The notes under the pieces are model-generated. The model had not been told where the DNA came from. It searched no databases and was given only the letters and a program-made list of their open reading frames with translations. From Lycorma delicatula (Eukaryota; Arthropoda; Insecta; Hemiptera; Fulgoridae): a stretch of 64,000 bases of DNA. This document shows, one piece after another, positions 34,360 to 45,670 of the stretch (the stretch's first letter is position 1; each line of letters opens with the position of its first letter). The position numbers and the translations under genes are program-made. The stretch is taken from NCBI RefSeq assembly GCF_047948215.1, contig NC_134456.1, positions 68,288,029 through 68,352,028 on the forward strand, in the 5' to 3' direction.

Positions 34360-35165
34360 GATTTCATAAGAAAGCTACCTGTTGTAATTGGTACAATGAT
34401 TTCGACATATCTTGGCGTTTCACAGCCCCCAGACCCGAAAACCACCGTCAGCTCAAAAGTATATATATATATATATATATATATATGTGCACACTCGCAC
34501 GCACACACACACACACAACACACACACACACGAATATATATCTATATATAGGCGTATTTCACTTTCTTGCGGACACGATAACTGCCTTAATTTTGCGCCA
34601 ATCAGTTTTAAACTGTTCCTTAAAAATAACTCGTCCCAAAATCTCGGTCGAGTTTGTTGACGGCCAAAATCGGCCAGTAGGAGTGGAAATGGGGGTCTTT
34701 TTTTAAATAAAAAAAACAAAATATTGCTATAACTTTCTTATTAAGTAAAATATCGAATTTTTTAAACTTCCTATTATTCTTTGGATAAGGGCCTAAAACT
34801 TATTAAAGTAATTTTTTTTTATATCACCAACCATTGGCCCAGGGGGTGGAAAAAATGGTGTTTGGAAGACAAAATAACCATATCTCCTCTCCATTAATAG
34901 GCACAGTATCGAATCGGTTTAAAGTGGTCGTTAGTCCTCTAAACATTACCAAAATTTTGGCTTGAACAATTTTTGATATGACCAACCCTTACGGCAACAG
35001 ATGACCAAAATTTTGCTGGAATTGTAAGAAGATGGGATGCTAAACATGTGAAACTTTTTTCACATGCAACCATCGTCATACTGAGTGAATTTAAAGTTTT
35101 TCTTAACTTTAAGGTAGAAATATTTTTTATCCCCTTCTTAGCACCGGTGAAATCTACCTTTTTAA
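34360..35165 (+). repeat. mosaic interspersed repeat with internal microsatellite, unassigned
   Basis: 34390-34459 and 34553-34690 are GC-richer non-coding segments on either side of a TA/CA microsatellite (34460-34550). 34690-35165 continues with moderately GC-rich sequence such as ACCATTGGCCCAGGGGGTGG and a hairpin near 35045 (CATGTGAAA/TTTCACATG). Frames on both strands are shadows of the microsatellite. It has the appearance of an old non-coding repeat, but only one copy is here. Confidence 0.4.
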
Positions 35166-35663
35166 ATTGTGCATTCCACTGATTTCTACATAGGAGGCCT
35201 AAATATTTTTAATAAAAATCATTCTGTTTTTTTATAGAAGATTGAAAATAGAAAATGGAATTTATATATTAGGCACGACAAATGATGAACATGTTTGATT
35301 TTCCGTACATTTTTATCGTTCATATAGTGTAGAATCAATTTGTTTTTTGTGACTATTCAGCAAACAATTATTTCTTTACTTTTTGTACTTACATCATCAA
35401 GCCTAAAAATAATTTTTACTAAATTAGGGTATAACAAGTTATCTAGAAATAAATGAAAACCGAGGAAAAGCTACGCTAAATTGTCATTAAAATATTTTGT
35501 GAATTGAGAAAGCACTCAGAAACCGTTTGCAATACCATTTTATAAATTTTATAATTAGGCGGTTGGTTGTTATATAATCATTATCGTTAGATGCTCATGT
35601 AATAAACATAAAATAAAATAAATAAAAAAAGATACTTAAGAAAAAATAAGGGTAATAATTGAA

Positions 35664-38293
35664 TTTTTTTTTTTTTTTTTTTTTTGTCTTCAGTCATTTG
35701 ACTGGTTTGATGCAGCTCTCCAAGATTCCCTATCTAGTGCTAGTCGTTTCATTTCAGTATACCCTCTACATCCTACATCCCCAACAATTTGTTTTACATA
35801 CTCCAAACGTGGCCTGCCTACACAATTTTTCCCTTCTACCTGTCCTTCCAATATTAAAGCGACTATTCCAGGATGCCTTAGTATGTGGCCTATAAGTCTG
35901 TCTCTTCTTTTAACTATATTTTTCCAAATGCCTCTTTCTTCATCTATTTTCCGCAATACCTCTTCATTTGTCACTTTATCCACCCATCTGATTTTTAACA
36001 TTCTCCTATAGCACCACATTTCAAAAGCTTCTAATCTTTTCTTCTCAGATACTCCGATTGTCCAAGTTTCACTTCCATATAAAGCGACACTCCAAACATA
36101 CACTTTCAAAAATCTTTTCCTGACATTTAAATTAATTTTTGATGTAAAGAAATTATATTTCTTACTGAAGGCTCGTTTAGCTTGTGCTATTCGGCATTTT
36201 ATATCGCTCCTGCTTCGTCCATCTTTAGTAATTTTACTTCCCAAATAACAAAATTCTTCTACCTCCATAATCTTTTCTCCTCCTATTTTCACATTCAGCG
36301 GTCCATCTTTGTTATTTCTACTACATTTCATTACGTTTGTTTTGTTCTTGTTTATTTTCATGCGATAGTTCTTGCGTAGGACTTCATCTATGCCGTTCAT
36401 TGTTTCTTCTAAATCCTTTTTACTCTCGGCTAAAATTACCATATCATCAGCAAATCGTAGCACCTTTATCTTTTCACCTTGTACTGTTACTCCGAATCTA
36501 AATTGTTCTTTAACATCATTAACTGCTAGTTCCATGTAAAGATTAAAAAGTAACGGAGATAGGGAACATCCTTGTCGGACTCCCTTTCTTATTAGGGCTT
36601 CTTTCTTATGTTCTTCAATTGTTATTGTTGCTGTTTGGTTTCTGTACATGTTAGCAATTGTTCTTCTATCTCTGTATTTGAACCCTAATTTTTTAAAAAT
36701 GCTAAACATTTTATTCCAGTCTACGTTATCGAAAGCCTTTTCTAGGTCTATAAACGCCAAGTATGTTGGTTTGTTTTTCTTTAATCTTCCTTCTACTATT
36801 AATCTGAGGCCTAAAATTGCTTCCCTTGTCCCTATACTTTTCCTGAAACCAAATTGGTCTTCTCCTAACACTTCTTCCACTCTCCTCTCAATTCTTCTGT
36901 ATAAAATTCTAGTTAAGATTTTTGATGCATGACTAGTTAAACTAATTGTTCTGTATTCTTCACATTTTTCTGCCCCTGCTTTCTTTGGTATCATAACTAT
37001 AACACTTTTTTTGAAGTCTGATGGAAATTCCCCATTTTCATAAATATTACACACCAGTTTGCATAATCTATCAATCGCTTCCTCACCTGCACTGCGCAGT
37101 AATTCTACAGGTATTCCGTCTATTCCAGGAGCCTTTCTGCCATTTAAATCTTTTAATGCTCTCTTAAATTTAGATCTCAGTATTGTTTCTCCCATTTCAT
37201 CCTCCTCAACTTCCTCTTCTTCCTCTATAACACCATTTTCTAATTCATTTCCTCCGTATAACTCTTCAATATATTCCACCCATCTATCGACTTTACCTTT
37301 CGTATTATATATTGGTGTACCATCTTTGTTTAACACATTATTAGATTTTAATTTATGTACCCCAAAATTTTCCTTAACTTTCCTGTATGCTCCGTCTATT
37401 TTACCAATGTTCATTTCTCTTTCCACTTTTGAACACTTTTCTTTAATCCACTCTTTTTTCGCCAGTTTGCACTTCCTGTTTATAGCATTTCTTAATTTCC
37501 GATAGTTCCTTTTACTTTCTTCATCACTAGCATTCTTATATTTTCTACGTTCATCCATCAGCTGGAATATATCGTCTGAAACCCAAGGTTTTCTATCGGT
37601 TCTCTTTATTCCGCCTAAGTTTGCTTCTGCTGATTTAAGAATTTCCTTTTTAACATTCTCCCATTCTTCTTCTACATTTTCTACCTTATCTTTTTTACTC
37701 AGACCTCTTGCGATGTCCTCCTCAAAAATCTTCTTTACCTCCTCTTCCTCAAGCTTCTCTAAATTCCACCGATTCATCTGACACCTTTTCTTCAGGTTTT
37801 TAAACCCCAATCTACATTTCATTATCACCAAATTATGGTCGCTATCAATGTCTGCTCCAGGGTAAGTTTTGCAGTCAACGAGTTGATTTCTAAATCTTTG
37901 CTTAACCATGATATAATCTATCTGATACCTTCCAGTATCGCCTGGCTTTTTCAAGTGTATATTCTTCTATTATGATTTTTAAATTGGGTGTTGGCAATTA
38001 CTAAATTATACTTCGTGCAAAATTCTATAAGTCGGTCCCCTCTTTCATTCCTTTTGCCCAGCCCGTATTCACCCACTATATTTCCTTCCTTGCCTTTTCC
38101 AATGCTTGCATTCCAATCTCCAACTATTATTAAATTTTCATCTCCTTTTATTTGTTTAATTGCTTCATCAATCTCTTCGTATACACACTCTACCTCATCA
38201 TCATCATGGGCGCTTGTAGGCATATAGACGTTAACAATCGTTGTCGGTTTAGGTTTTGATTTAATCCTTATTACAATGATTCTATCGCTATGC
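35664..38293 (-). mobile_element. LINE (RTE-like), 5'-truncated, with poly(A) tail and target-site duplication
   Basis: The insertion is bounded by GTAATAATTGAA (35652-35663) and GTAATAATTAAA (38294-38305), which match at 11 of 12 positions. On the minus strand it begins inside the endonuclease domain at 38293. It ends with the ORF stop, four bases and about 22 A (the T-run at 35664-35685). The very short 3' UTR and 5' truncation are typical of LINE insertion by target-primed reverse transcription. It is the best-preserved retroelement in the window. Confidence 0.9.
35690..38290 (-). pseudogene. LINE endonuclease / reverse transcriptase ORF, one frameshift
   Basis: The apurinic-type endonuclease part (38290-37951) shows VGDWNASIG, then after the frameshift YQIDYIMV and SDHNLVI, its catalytic landmarks. 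The reverse transcriptase follows in order: APGIDGIPVELL, FGFRKSIGTREA, FIDLEKAFDNVDW, RQGCSLSPLLFN and the catalytic box LRFADDMVIL (FADD codons at 36443-36454). The C-terminal part carries SETWTIGVSEKKRLEAFEMW, KVTNEEVLRKI, LIGHILRHPG and GRPRLEYV. Such proteins nick DNA and copy their own RNA at the nick. A one-base loss near 37952 (after RRIYT) separates a 90-codon endonuclease frame from a 754-codon frame. The N-terminus is missing through truncation. RTE-like assignment is by overall motif pattern; other related clades are possible. Confidence 0.88.
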
Positions 38294-38305
38294 GTAATAA
38301 TTAAA

Positions 38306-40027
38306 TATAATATATAAATAATAATTACCAGTCACTGAAGAACAAATATCCAGAACAATTTTTATTCAATAGAAATAAATATGTTGACTTAAAAGAAAGT
38401 TATTGCTTTTTAAATAGTCAAAAAATGGACAATCTGAGTTGGAAATTTCACTAGTTTAGATTATTTTAAATCATTCTTTACGCTTTTAATCGGACTGTTA
38501 ATTAATAATTATTATGTTTCCATTGTATTTTTTTATATACTAATTTCTTAGTGGAGTGTTTTTAACAATCGAAACGATGACCGGGTTCTAAATTTTACAT
38601 ACGGTTTTAGTAAATCGTTTTTGAACGCTTTTTTTCTAATTTCTTGAATATATGAATAATTTTTGAGTATAATTAATTTTTCTTATAGTCTGGAATATTA
38701 TGCCATAGTACAACACACAGTTACATCTTATAATACACTATGCGCCAAATTAATATTGTTTTGATACCTACAGTTGACCTGTTAAACTATAAATAGAATC
38801 TGTTCTGTCTGAACTACAAGGCTTCCCGCTGAAGTCACACTGTTACGCTATGCGTATGACATTCAATTGAAACGACATGTTGTTTTGTGTACGGTCTCTT
38901 TTCTTTTTTATTTTACCTGAATTATATTCAGGCAATAATGTATCTTTCAAAAAAAAATTAACTGGTATTTAGAAGCTGCATATTTTTATTTGCATAAATA
39001 TTAAAATTTGGATTTAGTTTTACGATTACTTCGTTTATAATATATACGAATCAAGGTTGCATTTTCAATTTAAATATCTATGTAAACGTTTCAATAAATT
39101 TTTAGTAAAAATAATCTTTGGTTAATGTAAAGTAGTATCAGAATTTATCTTCGCTATTAGATGAGAGATTTTTTTCGTAAGATGTTAGTTTTCTGTAATC
39201 CGGAAGTTTTCTGTAATCCACTTGCTTGGTCAACCAAGTTTATATGTGAATATCGAATTTGTTGGTTTTTATACGCTGAAAAATTCATTTCTTGTTATAA
39301 TTATTAGAAGTAATTCTCTCAACATTTAAGCACGTAAATGAATAAAAAAGTTTAGTTATTGTAGTATAAGCCTACATTTTTTGTCAATATTAAAAATTCC
39401 ATAAAGCAAAATAACAATTATTATTAATTCTTCTATAAAATGCGTGTTGTTATGTGTATATGAATGTGTGCGTATTCATAAATGTTTTTTTATGTAATTG
39501 TTTATATATGTGTGTGTATATATGTAAAAATGTACAACTTTTATTTCAGTACTTTTTAAAATATTGAACCTTGCATGTTCGTATGATTTAAAAACAAATA
39601 ATTTACATTTATTTTTTAAATTTAAGTGTGCAAGTTAACCTATTCAGTAATTAAATATTATCGTAGTCTTACTCAGATTGCGTTTTCAGATGCTGGTAGT
39701 CGTAGAACATAAATCTCAGACTTTTGAGCTTAGTCCCAGTCTGTGACTATTAATAATTAACATTCTGTCAGTGTTGTAGTGATGTGTCCTTTATTATGTA
39801 ATCGTTAAAGTGAATGATAGATTGAACTGAGCGACAAGCATATCCAGTTTAATTTTGACGTTTCAGTATCTATGACTGACAATATACTATTGATAAGTCA
39901 TAGTTATGGAATTATTTTCAAGTAAAATTTATCTCTATCCATATTGTTTTTTTCTATAAACTGAAAACAAGTAACTGTGTAACTGTTCAACTTATAAAAA
40001 AACTCTAGAAGTAAATCTGCTTTACAG

Positions 40028-40066
<39 letters not shown>

Positions 40067-43000
40067 ACTAGGATTAACTGTAATAATTAAGATTATAATA
40101 ATACTAATTAAATGTTTGGATTCTAATAATTAGGTTTTACAACTACTTTTACTATTGGAAAAAAATTAGACTACACATTATTGTAATTAAAATGTTTAGT
40201 CGAATTGATGGAACAGTGGTGCTGTAGACAGTGTCAGGCAATCTTTTTTTTTGTTTTAAAAACATGAATTCTAGTAATTATTTTCTTACAAAAAAATTAG
40301 TTTTTTAAATAAGTGAAGAAAAATTAATTATTTGAATGAAATCTTTGTAGTTAAAATTCTTACCTGACGTAAATTTCTAATTTTGTGAAAACGGTAAAAA
40401 TCTTACTGTGGAAAAATACGAAATCTTTTTCACTAAAATATCTATCCTCATAAAAACAAATAATTATATGAAAAATACTGGCTAGCTGAAGAAACACTAC
40501 AGCCACTTCTACTATCAGTTGATTCGGCTTTACGTAAACATACTGTATACACATTTATCGTACATGATATGAACGAATACACACTCGTTCTAATTTCTGT
40601 AGAACTTGTTCCTATTATTTGTAACAACATACCCAATAAGAGGCTATGAGTTAGTGACTGTTATACAAATATATAATAACAATTTGACGGTACCATGAAT
40701 TATTGGACAATTGTATTGATACATTTCTTAAATAATGTACTAGAGTAAAACGTATGAAATTAAAAGAAATAAACGTAATTCGAGGAAACAATGCTTGTTA
40801 TAAATAAATAAAAAATTGTTTAGAAGAAAAAAAAGTAGTAGGAAACAATTGATGCAAATTTATCTTCGAATTAATGAAAATTAAGAAAGTTCTGAATTAT
40901 TAAATCCTTTAAAAATTGCAATTGGTCATTTTATTTTTATATCTGTACGTATTAAAAAATATTAAGTAACGTAGTTTTGTTTTCAAGAATGCCTCAACAC
41001 CTGATCGAGTTTATTATATAACCACCGGGTAGAAAACAAGAATCCCTTAATAAAATTTCTATTGGCAAAGCTACTACTTTCAAATCACACAAACAATAAA
41101 GTAAAAACACAGCAACAGTACGAGTGTAGATTCCCAAAACCTTAGCACAGATTCAAGGATTCATAGCATAGATGTAGGAGCTTCTTAACCCAAAGTACAT
41201 AGAATACCCTGGGAACGAAGGTATAAGAGATAATAGAAAGGTGTAAACGGTTAATAATGTATAATTTATACAACGAATGATTGTAACTTGAAACAAATAA
41301 GCCCAATCCAAAAGAATTTTTTGAAACCCTTCAGTATTCAGCAATTTTCGGAAATGTTTACCGAATTAGGTGTTTTATTTAGGCAAAAAAATTGTACAAA
41401 TAAGATTTACTCCATCCACTGCAAATTACTGCTCAATTTTATTTATTTTTTTGTTGAATTTTAAACGTTAAATTTATTTGTTTTAGAATAATGTACTGTT
41501 TAAAATATGCTTGTTTAGAGTATGCTAATTATTTTGCTTAAGAGCAAAATATGTATGCTGCTCTTTAATTGGCTAGGGGTTGCTGCTTTACTATTTTTCC
41601 TCGTTAATTATTTTATTTCGCTGCAATTTAAAAAAAAGTTATTAAATCTGATTTAAAATAAGTTATAACATCTGGGAACATTATAAAATCTATGTATGGT
41701 TCTTTTCCAGATGTGCTCTTTCGTTTTTAGTATCCTTCTAAGTGTGAAGTCGTGTTTATAAGCGATACTGCGAATGTTGTATAAAGCATACGACCTTTTC
41801 TAAAACATTTATGTTCCAGCAATACAGAAAATCTTTAAACAAGAAAAATATAAATAAAAATATTTATTTGTTACGTAGGAAAATCTAAAAGTTCTTATTT
41901 CTTGATTCTTTTTTTTATTAAATTTCGAAAAAATTGCGACAACTGAAGAAAATTGTGGTGAATATAAGCTCTAATTATTTTTTTAATCTAAACTTTCCAT
42001 AACTTTTTAAACAAACTTTAAGGAGAGAAATTAGTATTTTTAAGATATGAGTACTTCGGTCAATTTATATTGAAAATTTATTAGTTAGTATAAAAGTTAA
42101 TTAAGATTTAGTTTTATTTTTTAAATTGCAATTTATTGCCTTGACTTAAAATAAAATTTATGATTTTAATTTAAAGGAGTTTTCTGTTATAAGAGTGTTT
42201 TAGTTACTTAAACCAAAGGTGTAGAAAAATTTATTACATAAAACGTTTATTACTAAAATAACAGTTAACTTTTTTCATTGTATTGCTTGTAATATGATTA
42301 AAAAGGGATCATTTTTATCTAAAAGAAAAAAATCTTATATATTGTAATACATAATTTTTTTTCTTTGTTGTTTATATATGGGTAGTAATTTTAAGCGTAC
42401 TGGATACCTTTTTTTTATTCAACTTATTTTTTTGTGTGTTCAATGTTTATTATTTTTTTAAAACGATTGTAATTACCGGTAAATTAATCTGTAATTTTTA
42501 TCTTTTTAAAAGTTAATTTAATCTTGATTAATAAATAATTGCAATAATACTATCTTTTTAAAATCATTTATTATTTAATAATAAATGTATTAGTTGTGTG
42601 AGTAGTTTTCTAGGTTACGTGCATTTGTATTGTATAATTATTTGCACAATGTTTTTACACCCATAACTCGAATATTGATTTGCATGAAAACAACTAGAAG
42701 GTAAGAATTAAAGTACGAATTATTTATAATTAATTCGATTTTTAACGTTGAATACTATTATAAAGGTAAACCTGGTTTTAAAACCATTTTTTCTTAAAAA
42801 TAAGAAATGAAAATTAAAAATTTGAATAAATTTCTGCCGATCACTTAAGGAAAAAATGTTTTTTTAAAACTTAGCATTACAGTCCGTAACATTACAAAGC
42901 TTTAATAAGTTTTTATTATTAAAAAACTTTAAAATTCATGAAATTTACTTATATTTTACCTATAATTTTACAATATTGCAAACCTAACATTATTTATGTA

Positions 43001-44278
43001 GTGTCAATTAGTAATATAAATAAATATAACAGGTTTTTGAATGAAAAAAGAGATTATATGTATAAGTATTCGGATTTAATTTCAAAAATTAGTTTAAAAT
43101 TAATACAACCAAAACGATTTCATAGCCATTTATGATTTCATATTATGAAAATATTTAATGTTTACAATTTTATATTATTTACAATTTATACTATTTTACA
43201 ATTACTAGTTTATTTTCTTTAGTAAATATATTTTTATAAACGCATTAATTTTTTTTATTTATAAATTGATTGGTAATAGAAAATTACATAAATCTTATGC
43301 TCAATGTTAAAAAAAGACTATATTTAAAAAATATTATGCGTTTATATTTAATGTTATTTTTATAAATTAAAAGGTTTCTGTAGTCAGTTTTAGATTTGCA
43401 GTTAAATTGCATTTTTAGTATTTTTTGATAAAAATAAAGATGCTAACGTCAATGTTTATTTAAATAGAAATTCAGACTTCCCGTTATGTTGAGTGGTACA
43501 GTACTAGTTGAAAAGAGTTTAGAACATTTTTACAAATATACCTTTATAATTTTTATTAAACTTGAAAAATAAATATGTAAAGTTTTCACTAATATAATTT
43601 GAAAATTATTATATTTCTAGCTGGTTAACCACTGGTGGAATGTTACTTTTTTTTTTAAATGTTCCGTTTGCAACAAAAGCTGTTTTATGTGTGCACAGGT
43701 TTGTAAACTGAACAAGGTTAAAAACGGCAAAGTAAGGGGAAAGTAAAGTTTTCTACATTAAACAGTAAAAACATTTTTAAAAAAAAAAGTAATAATAATA
43801 AATGGAGAAATGACCATTAAAAAATAAAATGAAAAAAAATTATACAGGATTTTTATTTTTGCCTTTGGACTGGCGCCTCTCTGTGTCGAATGCTAATTGG
43901 AGACGTACGTTGCTTTGTTTAGTTTCAACTCTTGACGTCATTGGTTATATCAACCCACACGAATATACATTTGAAAATTCTTGTTTAACCCTTAATTAAA
44001 TAGGCTAAATGTAAAATAATTTCACCAGTAAAGGAAAATAATGTTATTGTTTTGAATTTTTCCCCTAGTAAAATATTCCATACATTATTTATTCTTGGAT
44101 AAATTTGTAAAAAAATTATAAAGTGACAAATATTTAAATTTTTTTTTTATAACTGATTTTTTTTTACCACTAGATAGGGGTCCAAATAACAGTATTTTGT
44201 CATGCTCCTAAAGAACTTACAATTACTTTATTTTATTGTAGAGAATATGAAATCAGTAGCGTTAAATAAACATTGTTT
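38306..44278. other. AT-rich DNA, no gene recognised
   Basis: Contains a TA tract (40031-40064), a short tandem repeat of GTTTTCTGTAATCC near 39188-39222, and a slightly GC-richer patch at 43860-43970. No coding frame with a recognisable domain was found. Confidence 0.5.
40031..40064. repeat. (TA)n microsatellite
   Basis: About 34 bases of alternating TA. Confidence 0.95.
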
Positions 44279-44296
44279 GGGATCAATGAGTTGCAG

Positions 44297-44481
44297 AATA
44301 CTAGATCGTGGATACCGGTGTTCTTTGGTGGTTGAATTTCAATTCACCACACATCTCAAGAATGGTCGAACTGATACTGTACAAGAGAGTGGACACTTCA
44401 TTTACACTCATACATATCATCCTCTGAAGTATTATCTGCACGGTAATTAACGGAGGCTAAACAGGAAAAGAAAGAAAGAAA
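44297..44481 (+). mobile_element. SINE, family S1, 5'-truncated, with 18-bp target-site duplication
   Basis: The tRNA-like head is absent. The copy begins at AATACTAGATCGTGGATACC and runs through the full S1 3' body (ATTTCAATTCACCACACATC, TCATCCTCTGAAGTATTATC, GGAGGCTAAACAGG) into an AAAGAAAGAAAG tail. It is flanked by GGGATCAATGAGTTGCAG (44279-44296) and GGGATTAATGAGTTGCAG (44482-44499), with one mismatch in 18. This fixes the 3' end of the S1 family and shows LINE-mediated insertion. The open frame crossing it has no meaning. Confidence 0.92.
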
Positions 44482-44499
44482 GGGATTAATGAGTTGCAG

Positions 44500-45300
44500 T
44501 TTCAAGTAGCTTTGAAACTTATAATACCATACCCTTTGTAATTTCGTAAGAAGGAAAATGTCCACACGAATTCTCACTAATTTAGGGTCATAACTCTCTT
44601 GTAAAAATTTAAATAGTTGATAAAATACTTTTTATATGATACAAAAGTAACCTCGGCCTAATATCATACCAATTTTATACCACAGACTTAGCTCGAACTG
44701 CTAAAGTGGCATCAACATTTGTACGTGACATAGCATTTCTTGCTAATTGCTCATCTACCGTGCAAAGAACACAGTATCTCAAAACAAAACATATTTAAAT
44801 CTATGCTCTCGAGAAATGTATTGGCTACTTAAAAATAAATCTAAACTGTCATATCAAGTTAATTGATAAGAATTAAAGTCGATTTTTAAATCAATCTAGA
44901 CGTATGTCATCAAATTTTGAGGTCCATTTGCAAACTGCAACATTGAAATAATAGGTCGCTTCCAAGTAAAAACTTTGAAAAATGTTTATATACTATGGTA
45001 TATACCTAACAATAGATTTATTAACTTTCAAGAATAAATATTGTTAATGAAGTCTGAATAATCAAATTTATTTCAAGTTACATGCAAAGTCTTAAATAAT
45101 ATTATAATTTTTTATCCGTTACTGTTACGGTAATTTTATTAGGACAGTTTTTTTGGGGGATATTCCCAAGTTTAGGAGTTTAATGTATTTATTTGAGTGA
45201 TAAAATTTAGATTACTTATCATCGAAATTCATAAATTACAATTCTGTAACAGATTATGTTTTTTTTATTTTTAATTCCTTTGGGCCTGACCTGCTTTGAG
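44500..45300. other. AT-rich DNA, no gene recognised
   Basis: No repeat or coding signal was recognised. Confidence 0.45.
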
Positions 45301-45319
45301 TACGAATATATACCTCCAA

Positions 45320-45670
45320 GAGAAAATTAGGGGAAATTCACCACTGTACTTCTTTCGTCATTTTTTTGCGGATATTCTAATCGATAAGTTTGATACCGCG
45401 TGCCCGTCCGTTTGGTCTGCAGCGAAGTCCCCTTGATGTTTCCCTGTGCTTCATGAACCGGTCGGACTCGAACATCATTGTTCTGCAGCTCTTCCATTCC
45501 GCAATAATCACAATCGGCAGTGGGTGTGAATGCCCGCACGCACCGGTATATTTTTAAAGCAACAGGACCGGTTAGGAACTGGGCCAACTCATACCCCAGT
45601 TCCCATGCTTGCGGTCCAGGCATTTCTGGCTGTTTGGGATCAGTCTTAGTCCAACTTCCTTTCATTGACT
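45320..45670 (-). pseudogene. possible R1-like LINE ORF2 C-terminal fragment
   Basis: An open frame of 112 codons on the minus strand begins MKGSWTKTDPKQPEMPGPQA. It contains ELAQFLTGPVALKIYRCVRA, then PTADCDYCGMEE. A Q-F/L-T-G motif followed some 20 residues later by a C-D-Y-C zinc-knuckle start resembles the C-terminus of R1-type ORF2, where the usual order is QFLTGH ... C-x2-C ... H-x4-C. The His/Cys half is not recognisable. The segment is clearly GC-richer than its surroundings, consistent with an insertion. It could be a fragment of the autonomous partner of family Z; that is inference. Alternatively it is an unrelated exon. Confidence 0.35.

Noticed and set aside
34335..34719. overlapping frames on both strands around a Tyr-Ile / His-Thr repeat
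   Set aside because: They are translations of the TA/CA microsatellite.
36182..38227. several plus-strand frames of 65-148 codons
   Set aside because: They are antisense shadows of the minus-strand LINE ORF, which has clear endonuclease and reverse transcriptase motifs.
44202..44450. 82-codon frame
   Set aside because: It crosses the target site and body of an S1 SINE.
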